A stretch of 64,000 nt of DNA from Chloroflexota bacterium (GTDB taxonomy: Bacteria; Chloroflexota; Anaerolineae; Anaerolineales; UBA11579). The position numbers were made by a program, and so were the translations under genes. Shown here piece after piece: positions 8,735 through 17,523 of the stretch. The stretch spans positions 299,252 to 363,251 of the forward strand of contig JACPVG010000036.1 of assembly GCA_016191875.1 (NCBI GenBank), written 5' to 3'. Within the stretch, counting starts at the first letter, position 1. Each line of letters starts with the position of its first letter. A model generated the notes under the pieces. It saw nothing but the letters and a program-made list of their open reading frames with translations, was not told the origin of the DNA and did not search any database.

Positions 8735-9433
8735 ATGAATTCCGCCCAATATTCTCCCCTTTCCGTCTTCCTGAGCATCGCCGGCTTGCTGGCGCTGGCC
8801 GCCTGCCAGAGCGCCCCGCCGGCCACGCCCACCCCGCCGCCCACGCCCGTCCCGGCGCCGACGGCCACCGCCTCCGAATTTCTGTACGCCGATGACTTCT
8901 CGGACCCGGAGAGCGGTTGGGACCGGGGGAGCTTCGCAGAAGGCACAACCGATTACGGTGAGGGCGTCTATCGCATCGATGTGACCGCCCCCAACCAACT
9001 GCTGTGGGCCACGGCCTACCGTCAATTTGGGGATCTGCGCATTGAGGTAACCGCACGGTTGGCGGAGGGCGGCGAGGACAACAGTTTTGGCATCATCTGC
9101 CGCCACGTTGATCCGGAGAATTTTTATGCCCTGGTGGTGAGCAGCGACGGCTACGCCGCTATCCGCAAGCGGGTGTTCGGCGGGGAACTGCTGGTGATTA
9201 CGGGGGAGGGGAAGTTCACGCCCGTGGAATTATGGCCGGGGGCCGGTGAGACGGTCAATCTGGCGGCCGAGTGTGTGGGCGACCGCCTGCGCCTTTTCGT
9301 GAACGGTGAACTGATTCTGGAGGCTCAGGATGGCGATCTGCGCAGCGGCGATATTGGCCTGATGGCGGGGACGTTCAGCGCGGAGAAGACCTCCGTTGAG
9401 TTCGACGATTTCCGGGCGCTGCCAGCGCCGTAA
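8735..9433 (+). CDS. lipoprotein with a concanavalin-like (DUF1080/LamG-type) domain
   Basis: A 232-residue secreted lipoprotein. The N-terminus has a signal sequence with lipobox LALAAC, followed by a Pro/Thr linker (residues about 28-45). The rest is a beta-sandwich of the DUF1080/laminin-G type: FYADDFSDPESGW-like start, SFGIICRHVDPENFYALVVS, FVNGELILEAQDGDLRSG and a closing VEFDDFRALP. Such domains often bind or process carbohydrate, but no catalytic residues can be assigned. It follows the efflux operon by 28 bp and has its own close -10 box, so it may be transcribed separately. The fold assignment is from pattern only. Confidence 0.78.
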   Translation: MNSAQYSPLSVFLSIAGLLALAACQSAPPATPTPPPTPVPAPTATASEFLYADDFSDPESGWDRGSFAEGTTDYGEGVYRIDVTAPNQLLWATAYRQFGDLRIEVTARLAEGGEDNSFGIICRHVDPENFYALVVSSDGYAAIRKRVFGGELLVITGEGKFTPVELWPGAGETVNLAAECVGDRLRLFVNGELILEAQDGDLRSGDIGLMAGTFSAEKTSVEFDDFRALPAP

Positions 9434-9458
9434 GGGCGGCGCCAGCGGGAATTACGCA

Positions 9459-9881
9459 TCATTCCCGAATGTTCGTCTGCGTGTCTTCGTTGTGACCGGT
9501 CGTGGCGTCGTCGCTGTCCAGTCCGCCGGTGCTTTCTTTGGTCTGCTTGTTGAGCGCCGCGCTGTCGATGACGAACATCAGCGGCAGCCCGGCCAGAGAG
9601 ATCAGGTCGCCGGAATACAGCACCGCCCGCCTGATCTTCTTGTTATTAAGGAAAGTCCCGCCGGTCGAATCTTTATCGACCAGAACGAACTGATTCTCTT
9701 CGGAATGGATCTCGGCGTGGAAGCGCGAGACGGCCGGGTCGTTGATGACCACATCGTTCTCCAGCAGGCGGCCCATGGTGGTCACCTGCTTGTGCAAAGG
9801 GATGATTTGCGCGTTAAGCAAAAGGTACGCGTTGGCTGAAGGTCTGGTCGTTTGATCCATCTTCCCACCTATCGAAGTCAC
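9459..9881 (-). CDS. FHA domain protein
   Basis: A 140-residue protein made almost entirely of one forkhead-associated domain, which binds phosphothreonine peptides. The signature residues are visible: MGRLLENDVVINDP (Gly-Arg and Asn), SRFHAEI (Ser and His), and DSTGGTFLNNKKI. There is no membrane segment. The track start is a GTG at 9881 that overlaps the NUDIX stop by 4 nt. An ATG at 9860 preceded by GGTGGG is an equally good alternative. It is the last gene of an operon with the aldolase and NUDIX genes. A Ser/Thr kinase gene lies at 41860, so the organism uses phospho-Thr signalling, but a direct link is only a guess. Confidence 0.9.
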   Translation of the reverse strand: MTSIGGKMDQTTRPSANAYLLLNAQIIPLHKQVTTMGRLLENDVVINDPAVSRFHAEIHSEENQFVLVDKDSTGGTFLNNKKIRRAVLYSGDLISLAGLPLMFVIDSAALNKQTKESTGGLDSDDATTGHNEDTQTNIRE

Positions 9882-10387
9882 GGGTTAGCGAATTCTATCA
9901 TCAATTTCTCGGTCTCATTATAGAAATAGCGGCCGAATATCGGCGGTTGGCCAGCCTGCCAGGCCAGGACGCGCGGCAGCAATTCGGGCAGGTCTTCCAC
10001 CAGGGGCAGGCTGGGAATCCGATCGAAGGCCACCCACTCCAGGCTGCCTTCATCGCCCGCTCGCGGCTCGCCCGGCGCGGCTGCGCCGGCAAAAACGAAC
10101 ATGCCGATGCCGGTGGGCTGGCGGGTGTCAATCATCACCACGGCCGCCAGGTGGGCCTCGGCCAGGTTCAGGCCGGTCTCCTCATGGAATTCGCGGCGGG
10201 CGGCGCTGAGCGGGTCTTCCCCGGCCTCGATGTGGCCGCCCACGCCGTTGTACAGGTTCGGCCACAGCCGTTTGGTCGGCGCGCCCTTCAACAGCAAGAC
10301 CGCCTCGGCGCGCGTGGCGAACACCAGGGCGCGCGGGATGATGCGGTAGCGGTCGGGGAAAGTTCCCTGGTCCTCGACCGGCATCAA
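9878..10387 (-). CDS. NUDIX hydrolase
   Basis: A 169-residue NUDIX enzyme. The box reads GHIEAGEDPLSAARREFHEETGLNLAEA, in three recognisable pieces: GHIEAGEDP, REFHEETGL, and the REx2EExGx pattern that binds the metal. These proteins hydrolyse nucleoside diphosphates linked to another group; the context suggests housecleaning or a nucleotide-sugar substrate, but specificity cannot be read. The start ATG overlaps the aldolase stop by 4 nt and the stop overlaps the FHA start, so all three genes are coupled. Confidence 0.92.
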   Translation of the reverse strand: MMPVEDQGTFPDRYRIIPRALVFATRAEAVLLLKGAPTKRLWPNLYNGVGGHIEAGEDPLSAARREFHEETGLNLAEAHLAAVVMIDTRQPTGIGMFVFAGAAAPGEPRAGDEGSLEWVAFDRIPSLPLVEDLPELLPRVLAWQAGQPPIFGRYFYNETEKLMIEFANP

Positions 10388-11811
10388 TCCGCCAGGTCGG
10401 AGGTGTCTTCGCCGGGGCCCACGCCGGCCGCCTTCAGGTAGCCGTTCAGGTCAGGGGCGATCTCGGCCGGGTGGACGTGCGCTTCGATGTGCTGGCGGGT
10501 GCCGGCGATGGCGAGTTTCTCGAACAGCATGGCGAATTGCTCATCCCAGGCGCGCGTGATGGCGTCCAGCTGCTCTGCGGGCAGGTCCCACTGGCGGGCC
10601 TTGAACGGGCCGATGGCGTACTTGCGGGTCTTGTAATAAAACTGCTCGGCGGTCTGGCCTTCTTTCTTTTCTTTGGCGTGATTGGCATCCAGGTACGCAT
10701 ACATTTCGTCGAGCAGCTCTTTGGGGGCCAGGTCGAAAAAGATGTTCTGGAAGTTGGTCGCCAGGTGCACTTCGCAGGCTTCGTATTCCACGAACTTGCC
10801 GAAGGCCTCCTGCGGCAGGGTGGAGGCGCCATGCTGCACCGCGCCGGCCATGCCGTATTCCATCCGGGCGATGCGGCTGAGCGCCAGCATGGTCTCGAAG
10901 TCCACGCTGACCTGGGCGATGGAACCGTCCGGCAGCACCGTGCCGCCGTGGGAAGTGCCGGTCTGGATGCTGATCTTGCTCAGGCCAGCTCTGCCGGGGG
11001 CGAGCTTCTCAAGTACGGCGTCAAAACCCTCCGTATAGGCGCGCAGTTCGGCCTCGTTGGAATTGTGGCCGCCCACCTCGCCGATCTCGCCGCCGATGGA
11101 GACGGTGACGCCCTGGGGTTCGAGGGCGCGGATGAAGGCGGTCATCTCGGCTGACAGGCGGCTGTTGAGTTCCTGCTGTTCCGGGATAGTGGGCTTTTCG
11201 ATCTCCACCAGGGTGGAGGTGTCCACGTCGATGTTATAGAACCCGGCGGCGACGGCCTCGGCGGTGAGGTCTTTGACCGCCTCGAGTTCGGCATCCGGGC
11301 CGGCTCTGTAGCGGCTGGCCGAGACCTGGAAATGGTCGCCCTGAATGAAGACCGGGCCGCGCCAGCCTGTGGCGATGGCGGCGGCCAGCACGCAGGCAGA
11401 ATACTCTGAGGGGCGTTGTTGCGTATAGCCAATTTCCGAGCGGGCGATCTCAAAGAGGAACGCTCCGGCCTCGATTTTGAGCGCGTTGCGGAAGATGGCC
11501 GCCGCGGCGTCAAAGGTGAGGATGCGCAGGTTCATGGCCGGGACCGTGAAGGCCGGCGGCACTTCGCCGCGGCCGCGCGCCATGTACAGGTCGTGGATGC
11601 TGGCGGGCAGGATGCCCAGCGCCTGCGCCGCGGAGCGGATGAGCCAGCGCGCCTGAGCGGCCTGTTTGCCGCTGCCCAGCGCCGCGGCGCGCGCCAGTTG
11701 CCGGATATCCGCGCGCAGGGCGGCTTCGTCCTGCACGTGAATGTGGTCATCGTGCAGGTGCAGGCTGTTGCCAACCAGAACGTTGAGTTCCTGGAATTCT
11801 TGTGGGTTCAT
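10384..11811 (-). CDS. class II (zinc-dependent) fructose-bisphosphate aldolase family protein
   Basis: A 475-residue class II aldolase. I trimmed the track ORF (start 11991) to the ATG at 11811 (MNPQEFQELN) because the extra 60 residues are low-complexity. Zinc and substrate motifs are GDHF, GGEIGEVGG, GTSHGG and QHGAST. The enzyme cleaves or forms ketose bisphosphates such as fructose-1,6-bisphosphate with dihydroxyacetone phosphate as one partner. It is longer than the usual 300-350 residues; the extra is an N-terminal helical segment of about 90 residues and a C-terminal extension. It is first in an operon with NUDIX and FHA genes. A tagatose-type specificity is possible. A TACAAT on the minus strand at 11864-11869 is a possible -10. 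Confidence 0.88.
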   Translation of the reverse strand: MNPQEFQELNVLVGNSLHLHDDHIHVQDEAALRADIRQLARAAALGSGKQAAQARWLIRSAAQALGILPASIHDLYMARGRGEVPPAFTVPAMNLRILTFDAAAAIFRNALKIEAGAFLFEIARSEIGYTQQRPSEYSACVLAAAIATGWRGPVFIQGDHFQVSASRYRAGPDAELEAVKDLTAEAVAAGFYNIDVDTSTLVEIEKPTIPEQQELNSRLSAEMTAFIRALEPQGVTVSIGGEIGEVGGHNSNEAELRAYTEGFDAVLEKLAPGRAGLSKISIQTGTSHGGTVLPDGSIAQVSVDFETMLALSRIARMEYGMAGAVQHGASTLPQEAFGKFVEYEACEVHLATNFQNIFFDLAPKELLDEMYAYLDANHAKEKKEGQTAEQFYYKTRKYAIGPFKARQWDLPAEQLDAITRAWDEQFAMLFEKLAIAGTRQHIEAHVHPAEIAPDLNGYLKAAGVGPGEDTSDLAD

Positions 11812-12061
11812 GACGTTCCTCGCTCGATTCGGGCCGCGGGACGGCTGCCCGGCTGTTTTCGCTATTGTACCAGCGCGGTACAGGCGGGCCGGAGGCGATC
11901 TGCGCGGCGCGGATGGTGGCGCCGACTGCGGCGGCAAGGGGACATCCGAACTGCAATTAAGAGGATGGTTGCCACTCGAAAACCGCAACACCCCGGTCTA
12001 TTCTGGGATTCCACCCGGTTTCGTCAGTCATCCAGGGAGGATGTCGCCAGGAGGTGGTTCA

Positions 12062-13573
12062 ATGAAAACTTTCTTCAGGCTTGTTGGGGTCGCTCTGGGG
12101 CTTGCCCTGATCGCATCCTGCCGCTCTGGTGCTCCGGCGGCTCCGACGGACATCCCGCCGTCAGCCACTAACGCTCCTGCCCCCACTCGCCCCCCGTCTT
12201 TCACGCCCACTTCTCCACCGCCGGCCGAGGCCGCCGACATCATTTTCTACAATGGCGTGATGATCACCCTCGAAACCGGCCAGAGAACTGCGCAGGCCAT
12301 CGCCATTCGCGGGGGATTGATCCAGGCTGTGGGAAGCGATGAGGAAGTGCTGGCGCTACAAGGACCAGACACCACGCTCATCAACCTGCAGGGCCGCACA
12401 ATGATGCCGGGCTTCATCGACGGCCACACGCACATCCTGGCATTCCCAGAACGCATGGGCAGGACGTTCGACCAGGCCCAGGAAACCGCGCTTCGCTATG
12501 GCTTCACCACGCTGAACGAGATGTGGGCCGACGAAACGTTCCTCGAAGAGCTGTTCCAGGCCGAGCAGGCGGGGACTCTGAGGTTGCGGGTGAACGTGTT
12601 TGCCAGCTACAACGACGGTATTCTTGACGGGAATCATCAGAAGGTCTTCCTGAAGGCCTGGTTTCCGGGGCATGATCCAATCCTCGACCCGACTGCGCGG
12701 GTGCGGATTCCCGGCATAAAAGTGTTCCTGGACGGGGACAACTTCACCCCAATTCGCGGGTGTTGGGCCCTCAGCGATCCCTTCCCGCCCGGGGCGCGCC
12801 CGACTTCGACTGGCCTGTGCGGGACATCCCGCGGAGACCTGTACTGGCAGCAGGATGAACTGAACCAGGTGGTGCTGGAGGCGCAGACGGCGGGGTTTCG
12901 GGTCGCCTTCCATGCCATGGGTGACCGGGCGATCGAGGTTGCCTTGAACAGCATCGAATTCGCCCTGAACGGCCGGCCGAATGACGAAGTGCGGCATCAG
13001 ATCGAACATGGCAGCATGATTCGCCCCGACTTGCTCCCGCGCTATGAGCAACTGAATGTCCCCGGCTCGGTGCGGGGCTATGGCGACTTCTGCAACCTCC
13101 AGGAAATGGCCCCGGTGTTCGGGCCGGAGCGCGTCAACTGGTACGCCAATCGCTATGCCCTGCCCGGCCTGAATATCCATGCCTACATCGAAACGGATTT
13201 CGGTTGGACGGCAGACCCTGACGACCGTTACGCGCAAAGAGGCCTCGACCCGATCATGCAGCTTTACGGCATCGCGACTCACAATTTCGAGGGGCCGGGA
13301 GGAACCGTTTGCGGGCCGGATCCCGTAGTGGCTGGTTTCGTCATCCCGATCGAACGCGCCTTGCAGATGTTGACCATCGACCCAGCCTATGCGGTCTCGA
13401 TGGAGGACTATCTCGGCACGCTTGCGCCAGGCAAGTATGCGGACCTGATCATCCTGTCGGCCAACCCGCTTGCGATCGAACCGACTTCGCTAAAACACCT
13501 GCAAGTCTGGATGACCATGGTGGGCGGACAGGTCGAGTACTGTGCGGCCGGCAAGGAGGCCTATTGCCCCTAG
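12062..13573 (+). CDS. amidohydrolase family lipoprotein (YtcJ-like)
   Basis: A 503-residue metal-dependent hydrolase of the YtcJ-like amidohydrolase group. I trimmed the ORF (track start 11741) to the ATG at 12062, which follows a strong AGGAGGTGG site and gives a proper lipoprotein signal peptide with lipobox LIASC and a Pro/Thr linker. Metal-ligand motifs are GFIDGHTH, FHAMGDRAIE and IEHGSM, and the closing beta-sandwich carries LGTLAPGKYADLIIL. The enzyme probably cleaves C-N bonds of small amides outside the cytoplasmic membrane; the substrate is unknown. The stop codon lies in a perfect 14-bp palindrome (13565-13578) that has no T-tract. Confidence 0.9.
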   Translation: MKTFFRLVGVALGLALIASCRSGAPAAPTDIPPSATNAPAPTRPPSFTPTSPPPAEAADIIFYNGVMITLETGQRTAQAIAIRGGLIQAVGSDEEVLALQGPDTTLINLQGRTMMPGFIDGHTHILAFPERMGRTFDQAQETALRYGFTTLNEMWADETFLEELFQAEQAGTLRLRVNVFASYNDGILDGNHQKVFLKAWFPGHDPILDPTARVRIPGIKVFLDGDNFTPIRGCWALSDPFPPGARPTSTGLCGTSRGDLYWQQDELNQVVLEAQTAGFRVAFHAMGDRAIEVALNSIEFALNGRPNDEVRHQIEHGSMIRPDLLPRYEQLNVPGSVRGYGDFCNLQEMAPVFGPERVNWYANRYALPGLNIHAYIETDFGWTADPDDRYAQRGLDPIMQLYGIATHNFEGPGGTVCGPDPVVAGFVIPIERALQMLTIDPAYAVSMEDYLGTLAPGKYADLIILSANPLAIEPTSLKHLQVWMTMVGGQVEYCAAGKEAYCP

Positions 13574-13602
13574 GGGCATGGCAAACTCGTCTAGACAATC
13601 AC

Positions 13603-13630
13603 TTGACAGAACGCGCCGCCTGAATAGAAT
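13603..13630 (+). promoter_or_regulatory. promoter of the pyr gene cluster
   Basis: TTGACA (13603-13608), a 16-bp spacer and TAGAAT (13625-13630) form a near-consensus sigma70 promoter about 100 bp upstream of pyrC. The resulting leader of about 75-90 nt contains the hairpin-U7 element. Confidence 0.72.
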
Positions 13631-13675
13631 CAACCCGATATGCGGCGAGGAAACCCCTTACTCTCCTTGAGAAGC

Positions 13676-13713
13676 AGCGCCCCGGAGCCACGGCTCCGCT
13701 GGGCGCTTTTTTT
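13676..13713 (+). terminator. hairpin plus U7 immediately before pyrC (attenuator candidate)
   Basis: The arms AGCGCCC-CGGAGC (13676-13688) and GCTCCG-ct-GGGCGCT (13693-13707) close a CACG loop with one 2-nt bulge and run into seven T's that end at base 13713. It has the form of an intrinsic terminator lying between the pyr promoter and pyrC. That position fits an attenuator. No PyrR-type binding loop or clear antiterminator was recognised. Confidence 0.7.
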
Positions 13714-13728
13714 ATGCCCGGAGGCCGG

Positions 13729-14793
13729 ATGCTGACCCGATTGCCGGGGTTGACCGACGTGCATGCGCACCTGCGCCAGCCGGGCGCGACCCACAAGGAA
13801 GATTGGGAAAGCGGCACGGCCGCGGCGCTGGCGGGCGGCTTCACGACCGTTTTGGCGATGCCCAACACACAACCGGCCATCGCCACCGGGGAGGCGCTGG
13901 AGGCGGCGCTGGACCTGGCGCATGGCAAGGCGCGCTGTGACTACGGCCAGTACCTGGGCGCCGGGCCGAACAACGCCGCCGAACTGGCCGGGCTGGCAGG
14001 CTGCGCCGCCGGACTGAAACTGTACCTGGACCAGACCTACGGCGACTTGAAATTAGACGACATGAGTCTGTGGATGCCGCACTTCGCCGCCTGGCCCAAG
14101 GACGCGCCCCTGGCCGCCCACGCCGAAGGCAAGACCCTGGCGGCTGCCCTCCTGATGGCCGCGCTGTTCGAGCGGCCGCTGCACCTGTGCCACGTCTCGC
14201 GCCGGGAGGAGATCCTGCTCATTCGCAAGGCCAAGGAGCGCGGCCTGCCGGTGACCTGTGAGGTCTGCCCGCACCATTTGTTCCTGACCGAAGATGACAT
14301 CCCGGCATTAGGCGCGGGGCGCAGCGAGGTGCGGCCGCGCCTGGCGAGGCGCGCCGACCGCGACGCCCTGTGGGCCAACCTGGACGTCATCGACTGCTTC
14401 GCCACCGACCATGCCCCGCACACCCTGCAAGAGAAAGATGGCGACAACCCGCCGCCCGGCTTCCCCGGCCTGGAGACCGCCCTGCCGCTGCTGCTCACAG
14501 CGGTGCACGAGGGCCGTTTGACGCCGGAGGACGTGGTCGCCCGCCTGCGCGACAACCCGCGGCGCATCTTCGGACTGCCGGAGCAGCCGGAAACGTTCGT
14601 CGAAGTGGACCTGGAGGAGGAATACGAAATCCGGGCGGCCGACATGCAGACGCGCTGCGGCTGGACGCCCTTCGAGGGCTGGCGCGCCCGCGGCCGGGTG
14701 CGGCGGGTGACCGTGCGCGGCGCGCTCGCCTACGAGGATGGCGAGGTGCTGGCCGCGCCGGGCAGCGGACGGGACGTGCGCGCAAAGGCATAA
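13729..14793 (+). CDS. pyrC: dihydroorotase
   Basis: A 354-residue dihydroorotase, which closes carbamoyl aspartate to dihydroorotate in UMP synthesis. The N-terminus is [15 protein letters not shown] with the HxH metal pair. [11 protein letters not shown] holds the candidate carboxylated lysine, CHVSRREE and CEVCPHHLF carry further ligands, and ATDHAPH is the catalytic Asp block. The length and motifs resemble the CAD-like dihydroorotase subgroup. An ATG at 13714 abuts the U-tract of the leader hairpin, leaving no room for ribosome binding; GGAGG at 13720-13724 precedes the ATG at 13729, so I prefer that start although the spacing is short. It is first in the pyr cluster and is likely controlled by the leader. 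Confidence 0.94.
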   Translation: MLTRLPGLTDVHAHLRQPGATHKEDWESGTAAALAGGFTTVLAMPNTQPAIATGEALEAALDLAHGKARCDYGQYLGAGPNNAAELAGLAGCAAGLKLYLDQTYGDLKLDDMSLWMPHFAAWPKDAPLAAHAEGKTLAAALLMAALFERPLHLCHVSRREEILLIRKAKERGLPVTCEVCPHHLFLTEDDIPALGAGRSEVRPRLARRADRDALWANLDVIDCFATDHAPHTLQEKDGDNPPPGFPGLETALPLLLTAVHEGRLTPEDVVARLRDNPRRIFGLPEQPETFVEVDLEEEYEIRAADMQTRCGWTPFEGWRARGRVRRVTVRGALAYEDGEVLAAPGSGRDVRAKA

Positions 14794-15127
14794 CCACAGA
14801 TGAATAGGAGATAGACCCGGAATTGCAGAATAATCACCAATTGCTCTGTTGCAAAGATGGACGCAATCTGTGATGTCATTCTGAGGGAGCGGTCAGCCTG
14901 TGATTGGCTTGGCAGCATCCTCATCCGCGACCGAAGAATCTCGCGAAAGGCGCCTGATTTGCGTCGATGTGTCGTCGGGTCAGAAGCGCTTTTGTCGAGA
15001 TTCCTCGGTCGGGTTTGCAGATTTACTCTTATCTGAGAAGATTGCCCTCCCTCGGAAGGACAAGATAGATTGGTGAGTATGTCTGCAACAGAGAAATAAC
15101 CAGTTACCATTTGCCAGGAGAGAAAGC
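14794..15127. repeat. intergenic region with degenerate dispersed repeat and heptamers
   Basis: This 334-bp gap between pyrC and pyrB has no gene. It holds TGTCATTCTGAGGGAGC (14874-14890) and an inverted pair GACCGAAGAATCTCG (14929-14943) and CGAGATTCCTCGGTC (14996-15010), identical in 14 of 15 positions after reversal. These look like a decayed copy of the 'TGTCATTCTGAG...GAAGAATCT' intergenic repeat that I know from many bacteria. Three heptamers ATAACCA-GTTACCA-TTTGCCA (15096-15116) end at the pyrB ribosome-binding site. No confident promoter was found. Confidence 0.6.
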
Positions 15128-16120
15128 ATGGAAACGAATGGAAAACCCGACCGCACGCCAAGCCCGCACCTGCCCTTCGGCGACCAACGCAGCGCGCCCT
15201 TCTACGGCAAAGACATCCTCTCGGTCAGGCAGTTCAGCCGTGAGGATCTAGCCTACATATTCGGTGTGGCGCACGAAATGCGCGAGATGGTAGCGCGGGT
15301 CGGCACCTTCGATCTGCTCAAAGGCAAGATCCTAGCCAACCTGTTCTACGAGCCGTCCACGCGCACCTCGTCGTCCTTCACCGCCGCCATGGAGCGGCTG
15401 GGCGGCAGCGTCATCCCCATTAATGAGGTTAAGTATTCCTCGGTGTCCAAGGGCGAATCGCTGCCGGATACGGTGCGCACGCTGGAATGCTACGCCGACG
15501 TTATCGTCCTGCGCCACCCCGAGGTGGGGGCGAGCGCCGAGGCCGCCAACTACGCCCGCAAGCCGATCATCAACGCCGGGGACGGCGTGGGCGAGCACCC
15601 GACCCAGGCCCTGCTCGACCTGTTCACCATCCTGGAGGAACTGGGCGAAGCCGACGGCCTGACGGTGACGATGCTGGGCGACCTGAAATACGGTCGTACC
15701 GTGCACTCGCTGGCGCGCCTGCTCTCGCTCTACGACGTGAAATTGAACTACGTCTCGCCGGAGATCCTGCGCATGCCGCCGGAGATCCTCGCCGAGGTGG
15801 GTGCGCAGGACATCCCGCAGACCGAAACCCGACGCCTGGAAGATGTGCTGGCCGCCACGGATGTGCTCTACGTGACGCGCGTGCAAAAGGAACGGTTCGA
15901 GGATCTGGCCGATTACGAAAAGGTGCGGGGGCTGTACGTCATCACGCCGGAGACGCTGGCGCAGGCCAAAGAGCGCATGATTCTGATGCACCCGCTGCCG
16001 CGCGTGGGCGAGATCAGCATGGAAGTGGACGACGACCCGCGGGCGGCCTACTTCCGCCAGATGGAATACGGCCTGTACATCCGCATGGCTCTGCTGGCAA
16101 TGGTGTTGGGGAAAGCCTAG
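15128..16120 (+). CDS. pyrB: aspartate carbamoyltransferase catalytic subunit
   Basis: A 330-residue carbamoyltransferase that joins carbamoyl phosphate and aspartate, the committed step of pyrimidine synthesis. The carbamoyl-phosphate site [11 protein letters not shown], the [10 protein letters not shown] block and the aspartate-site HPLPRVGEI are intact, and an N-terminal extension of about 25 residues precedes the domain. An SD (AGGAGAG) lies 6 nt before the ATG. No pyrI regulatory subunit gene follows; the stop codon shares one base with the GTG of the pyrF-pyrE fusion gene, so the two are coupled. The pyrC gene lies 334 bp upstream with a repeat remnant between them. Confidence 0.96.
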   Translation: METNGKPDRTPSPHLPFGDQRSAPFYGKDILSVRQFSREDLAYIFGVAHEMREMVARVGTFDLLKGKILANLFYEPSTRTSSSFTAAMERLGGSVIPINEVKYSSVSKGESLPDTVRTLECYADVIVLRHPEVGASAEAANYARKPIINAGDGVGEHPTQALLDLFTILEELGEADGLTVTMLGDLKYGRTVHSLARLLSLYDVKLNYVSPEILRMPPEILAEVGAQDIPQTETRRLEDVLAATDVLYVTRVQKERFEDLADYEKVRGLYVITPETLAQAKERMILMHPLPRVGEISMEVDDDPRAAYFRQMEYGLYIRMALLAMVLGKA

Positions 16121-17523
16121 TGGCGACGTTCTTCGAGCGGCTGGAAGCGCGGGCGCGGGCGGCCGATTCGCTGTTGTGCGTGGGGCTGGACCCGCACCCG
16201 GATGACCTCCTGGAAGCGAGCGCCGAAGCGGCGCGGGATTTCTGCCTGGGCCTGATTCAAGCGACCCACCCCTTTGCGGCGGCCTTCAAACCCAACAGCG
16301 CCTTCTTCGAAGTCCACGGGGCGGCGGGCATGCAGGCGCTGGCCGACGTCATCGCCGCCGTGCCGGAGGGCATCCCGGTCATCCTGGATGCCAAGCGCGG
16401 CGACATCGGCTCCACCGCCGAAGCCTATGCGCGGGCGGCGTTCGAGGCGCTGGGCGCGGATGCCATCACGGTGAACCCGTACCTGGGCGGCGACGCGGTC
16501 GCGCCGTTCCTGGCCGACCCGGCCAGAAGCGCGTTCCTGCTGTGCCGCACGTCCAACCCCGGCGCGGCCGACGTGCAGGATCTGGATACGGGCGGCGTTC
16601 CCCTCTATATGGAGGTGGCCCGCCTCGCAGAAGGGTGGAATGCCTTTGGAAACGCCGGGCTGGTGGTCGGGGCGACCTACCCGGATGAACTGGCCGAACT
16701 GCGCCGCACCCTGCCGGAGATGTGGTTCCTCACGCCCGGGGTCGGCGCGCAGGGCGCCGACCTGGAGGCCGCGCTGCGCGCCGGCCTGCGCGCGGATGGG
16801 CTGGGATTGCTCGTGCCGGTCTCACGCGCCATCAGCCGCGCCGCCGACCCGGCCAAAACCGCGGATGACCTGCGCCGGGCGATGAACGCCGTGCGTGCCG
16901 AACCGCGCCTGATCCCGTCCGGCTTTACCCCGGCCCAGGCGCGCCTGGCCGACGACCTGCTGCGACTGGGCTGCGTGCAGTTCGGGGAGTTCACGCTCAA
17001 ATCCGGGCAGAAGTCGCCCATCTACCTCGACCTGCGGCGGCTGGCGGGCGACCCGGCCGCGCTGCGGCGCGCGGCGGCGGAATACGCCCGCCTGTTGCGC
17101 CCGCTGGCCTTCGACCGCATCGCCGGGCTGCCCTATGCCGCCCTGCCCATCGCCGCGGCCGTGTCTCTGCATGGGAATTGGCCGCTGGTTTACCCGCGCA
17201 AGGAGAACAAGGACTACGGCACGAGGTCGGCGGTGGAGGGACCGTACGAAGCGGGTGAGCGTGTGGTTGTGCTGGACGACCTGGTGACGACCGGTTTGAG
17301 CAAGTTCGAGGGCATCGAAAAACTGCGGGCCGCCGGTATGGACGTGGAGGACGTGGTGGTGCTGGTGGACCGCGGCAGCGGTGCGGGCGCGGCGCTGCGC
17401 GCACGCGGGTTGGTCCTGCACGCCGTGTTCACCCTGCCCGGCCTGCTGGCGCAGTGGCAGGCGCGCGGCGCGGTGACCGCCGAGCAGCGCGCCGTCGTCA
17501 TGGCGTTCCTCGAATCGGACTGA
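16120..17523 (+). CDS. pyrF-pyrE fusion: bifunctional OMP decarboxylase / orotate phosphoribosyltransferase (F-E order)
   Basis: A 467-residue fusion protein. The track ORF is too long; translation starts at the GTG at 16120, sharing one base with the pyrB stop. Residues 1 to about 265 form a type-2 OMP decarboxylase: LLCVGLDPHPDD, the catalytic block ILDAKRGDIGSTAEAYA, and the phosphate site LTPGVGAQG. Residues about 270-467 form orotate phosphoribosyltransferase: FGEFTLKSGQKSPIYLDLR and the PRPP loop VVLDDLVTTGLSK. The two domains catalyse the last two steps to UMP, and fusion may channel OMP. The order is the reverse of animal UMP synthase (E-F). It overlaps pyrD by one base. Confidence 0.94.
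   Translation: MATFFERLEARARAADSLLCVGLDPHPDDLLEASAEAARDFCLGLIQATHPFAAAFKPNSAFFEVHGAAGMQALADVIAAVPEGIPVILDAKRGDIGSTAEAYARAAFEALGADAITVNPYLGGDAVAPFLADPARSAFLLCRTSNPGAADVQDLDTGGVPLYMEVARLAEGWNAFGNAGLVVGATYPDELAELRRTLPEMWFLTPGVGAQGADLEAALRAGLRADGLGLLVPVSRAISRAADPAKTADDLRRAMNAVRAEPRLIPSGFTPAQARLADDLLRLGCVQFGEFTLKSGQKSPIYLDLRRLAGDPAALRRAAAEYARLLRPLAFDRIAGLPYAALPIAAAVSLHGNWPLVYPRKENKDYGTRSAVEGPYEAGERVVVLDDLVTTGLSKFEGIEKLRAAGMDVEDVVVLVDRGSGAGAALRARGLVLHAVFTLPGLLAQWQARGAVTAEQRAVVMAFLESD

Noticed and set aside
6624-8946. 410-aa and 392-aa minus-strand ORFs over the two ATPase genes
   Set aside because: Shadows of Walker-motif ATPases; His/Gln/Gly-rich products with no recognisable family.
13637-13713. 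PyrR-binding site in the pyrC leader
   Set aside because: CTCTCCTTGAGAAG looks superficially similar, but it does not contain the CNGNGA loop of PyrR sites and the stem is too short.
15487-16119. N-terminal 211 residues of the 678-aa track ORF for pyrF-pyrE
   Set aside because: They lie out of frame over pyrB; the GTG at 16120 with a 1-base overlap is the sensible start.
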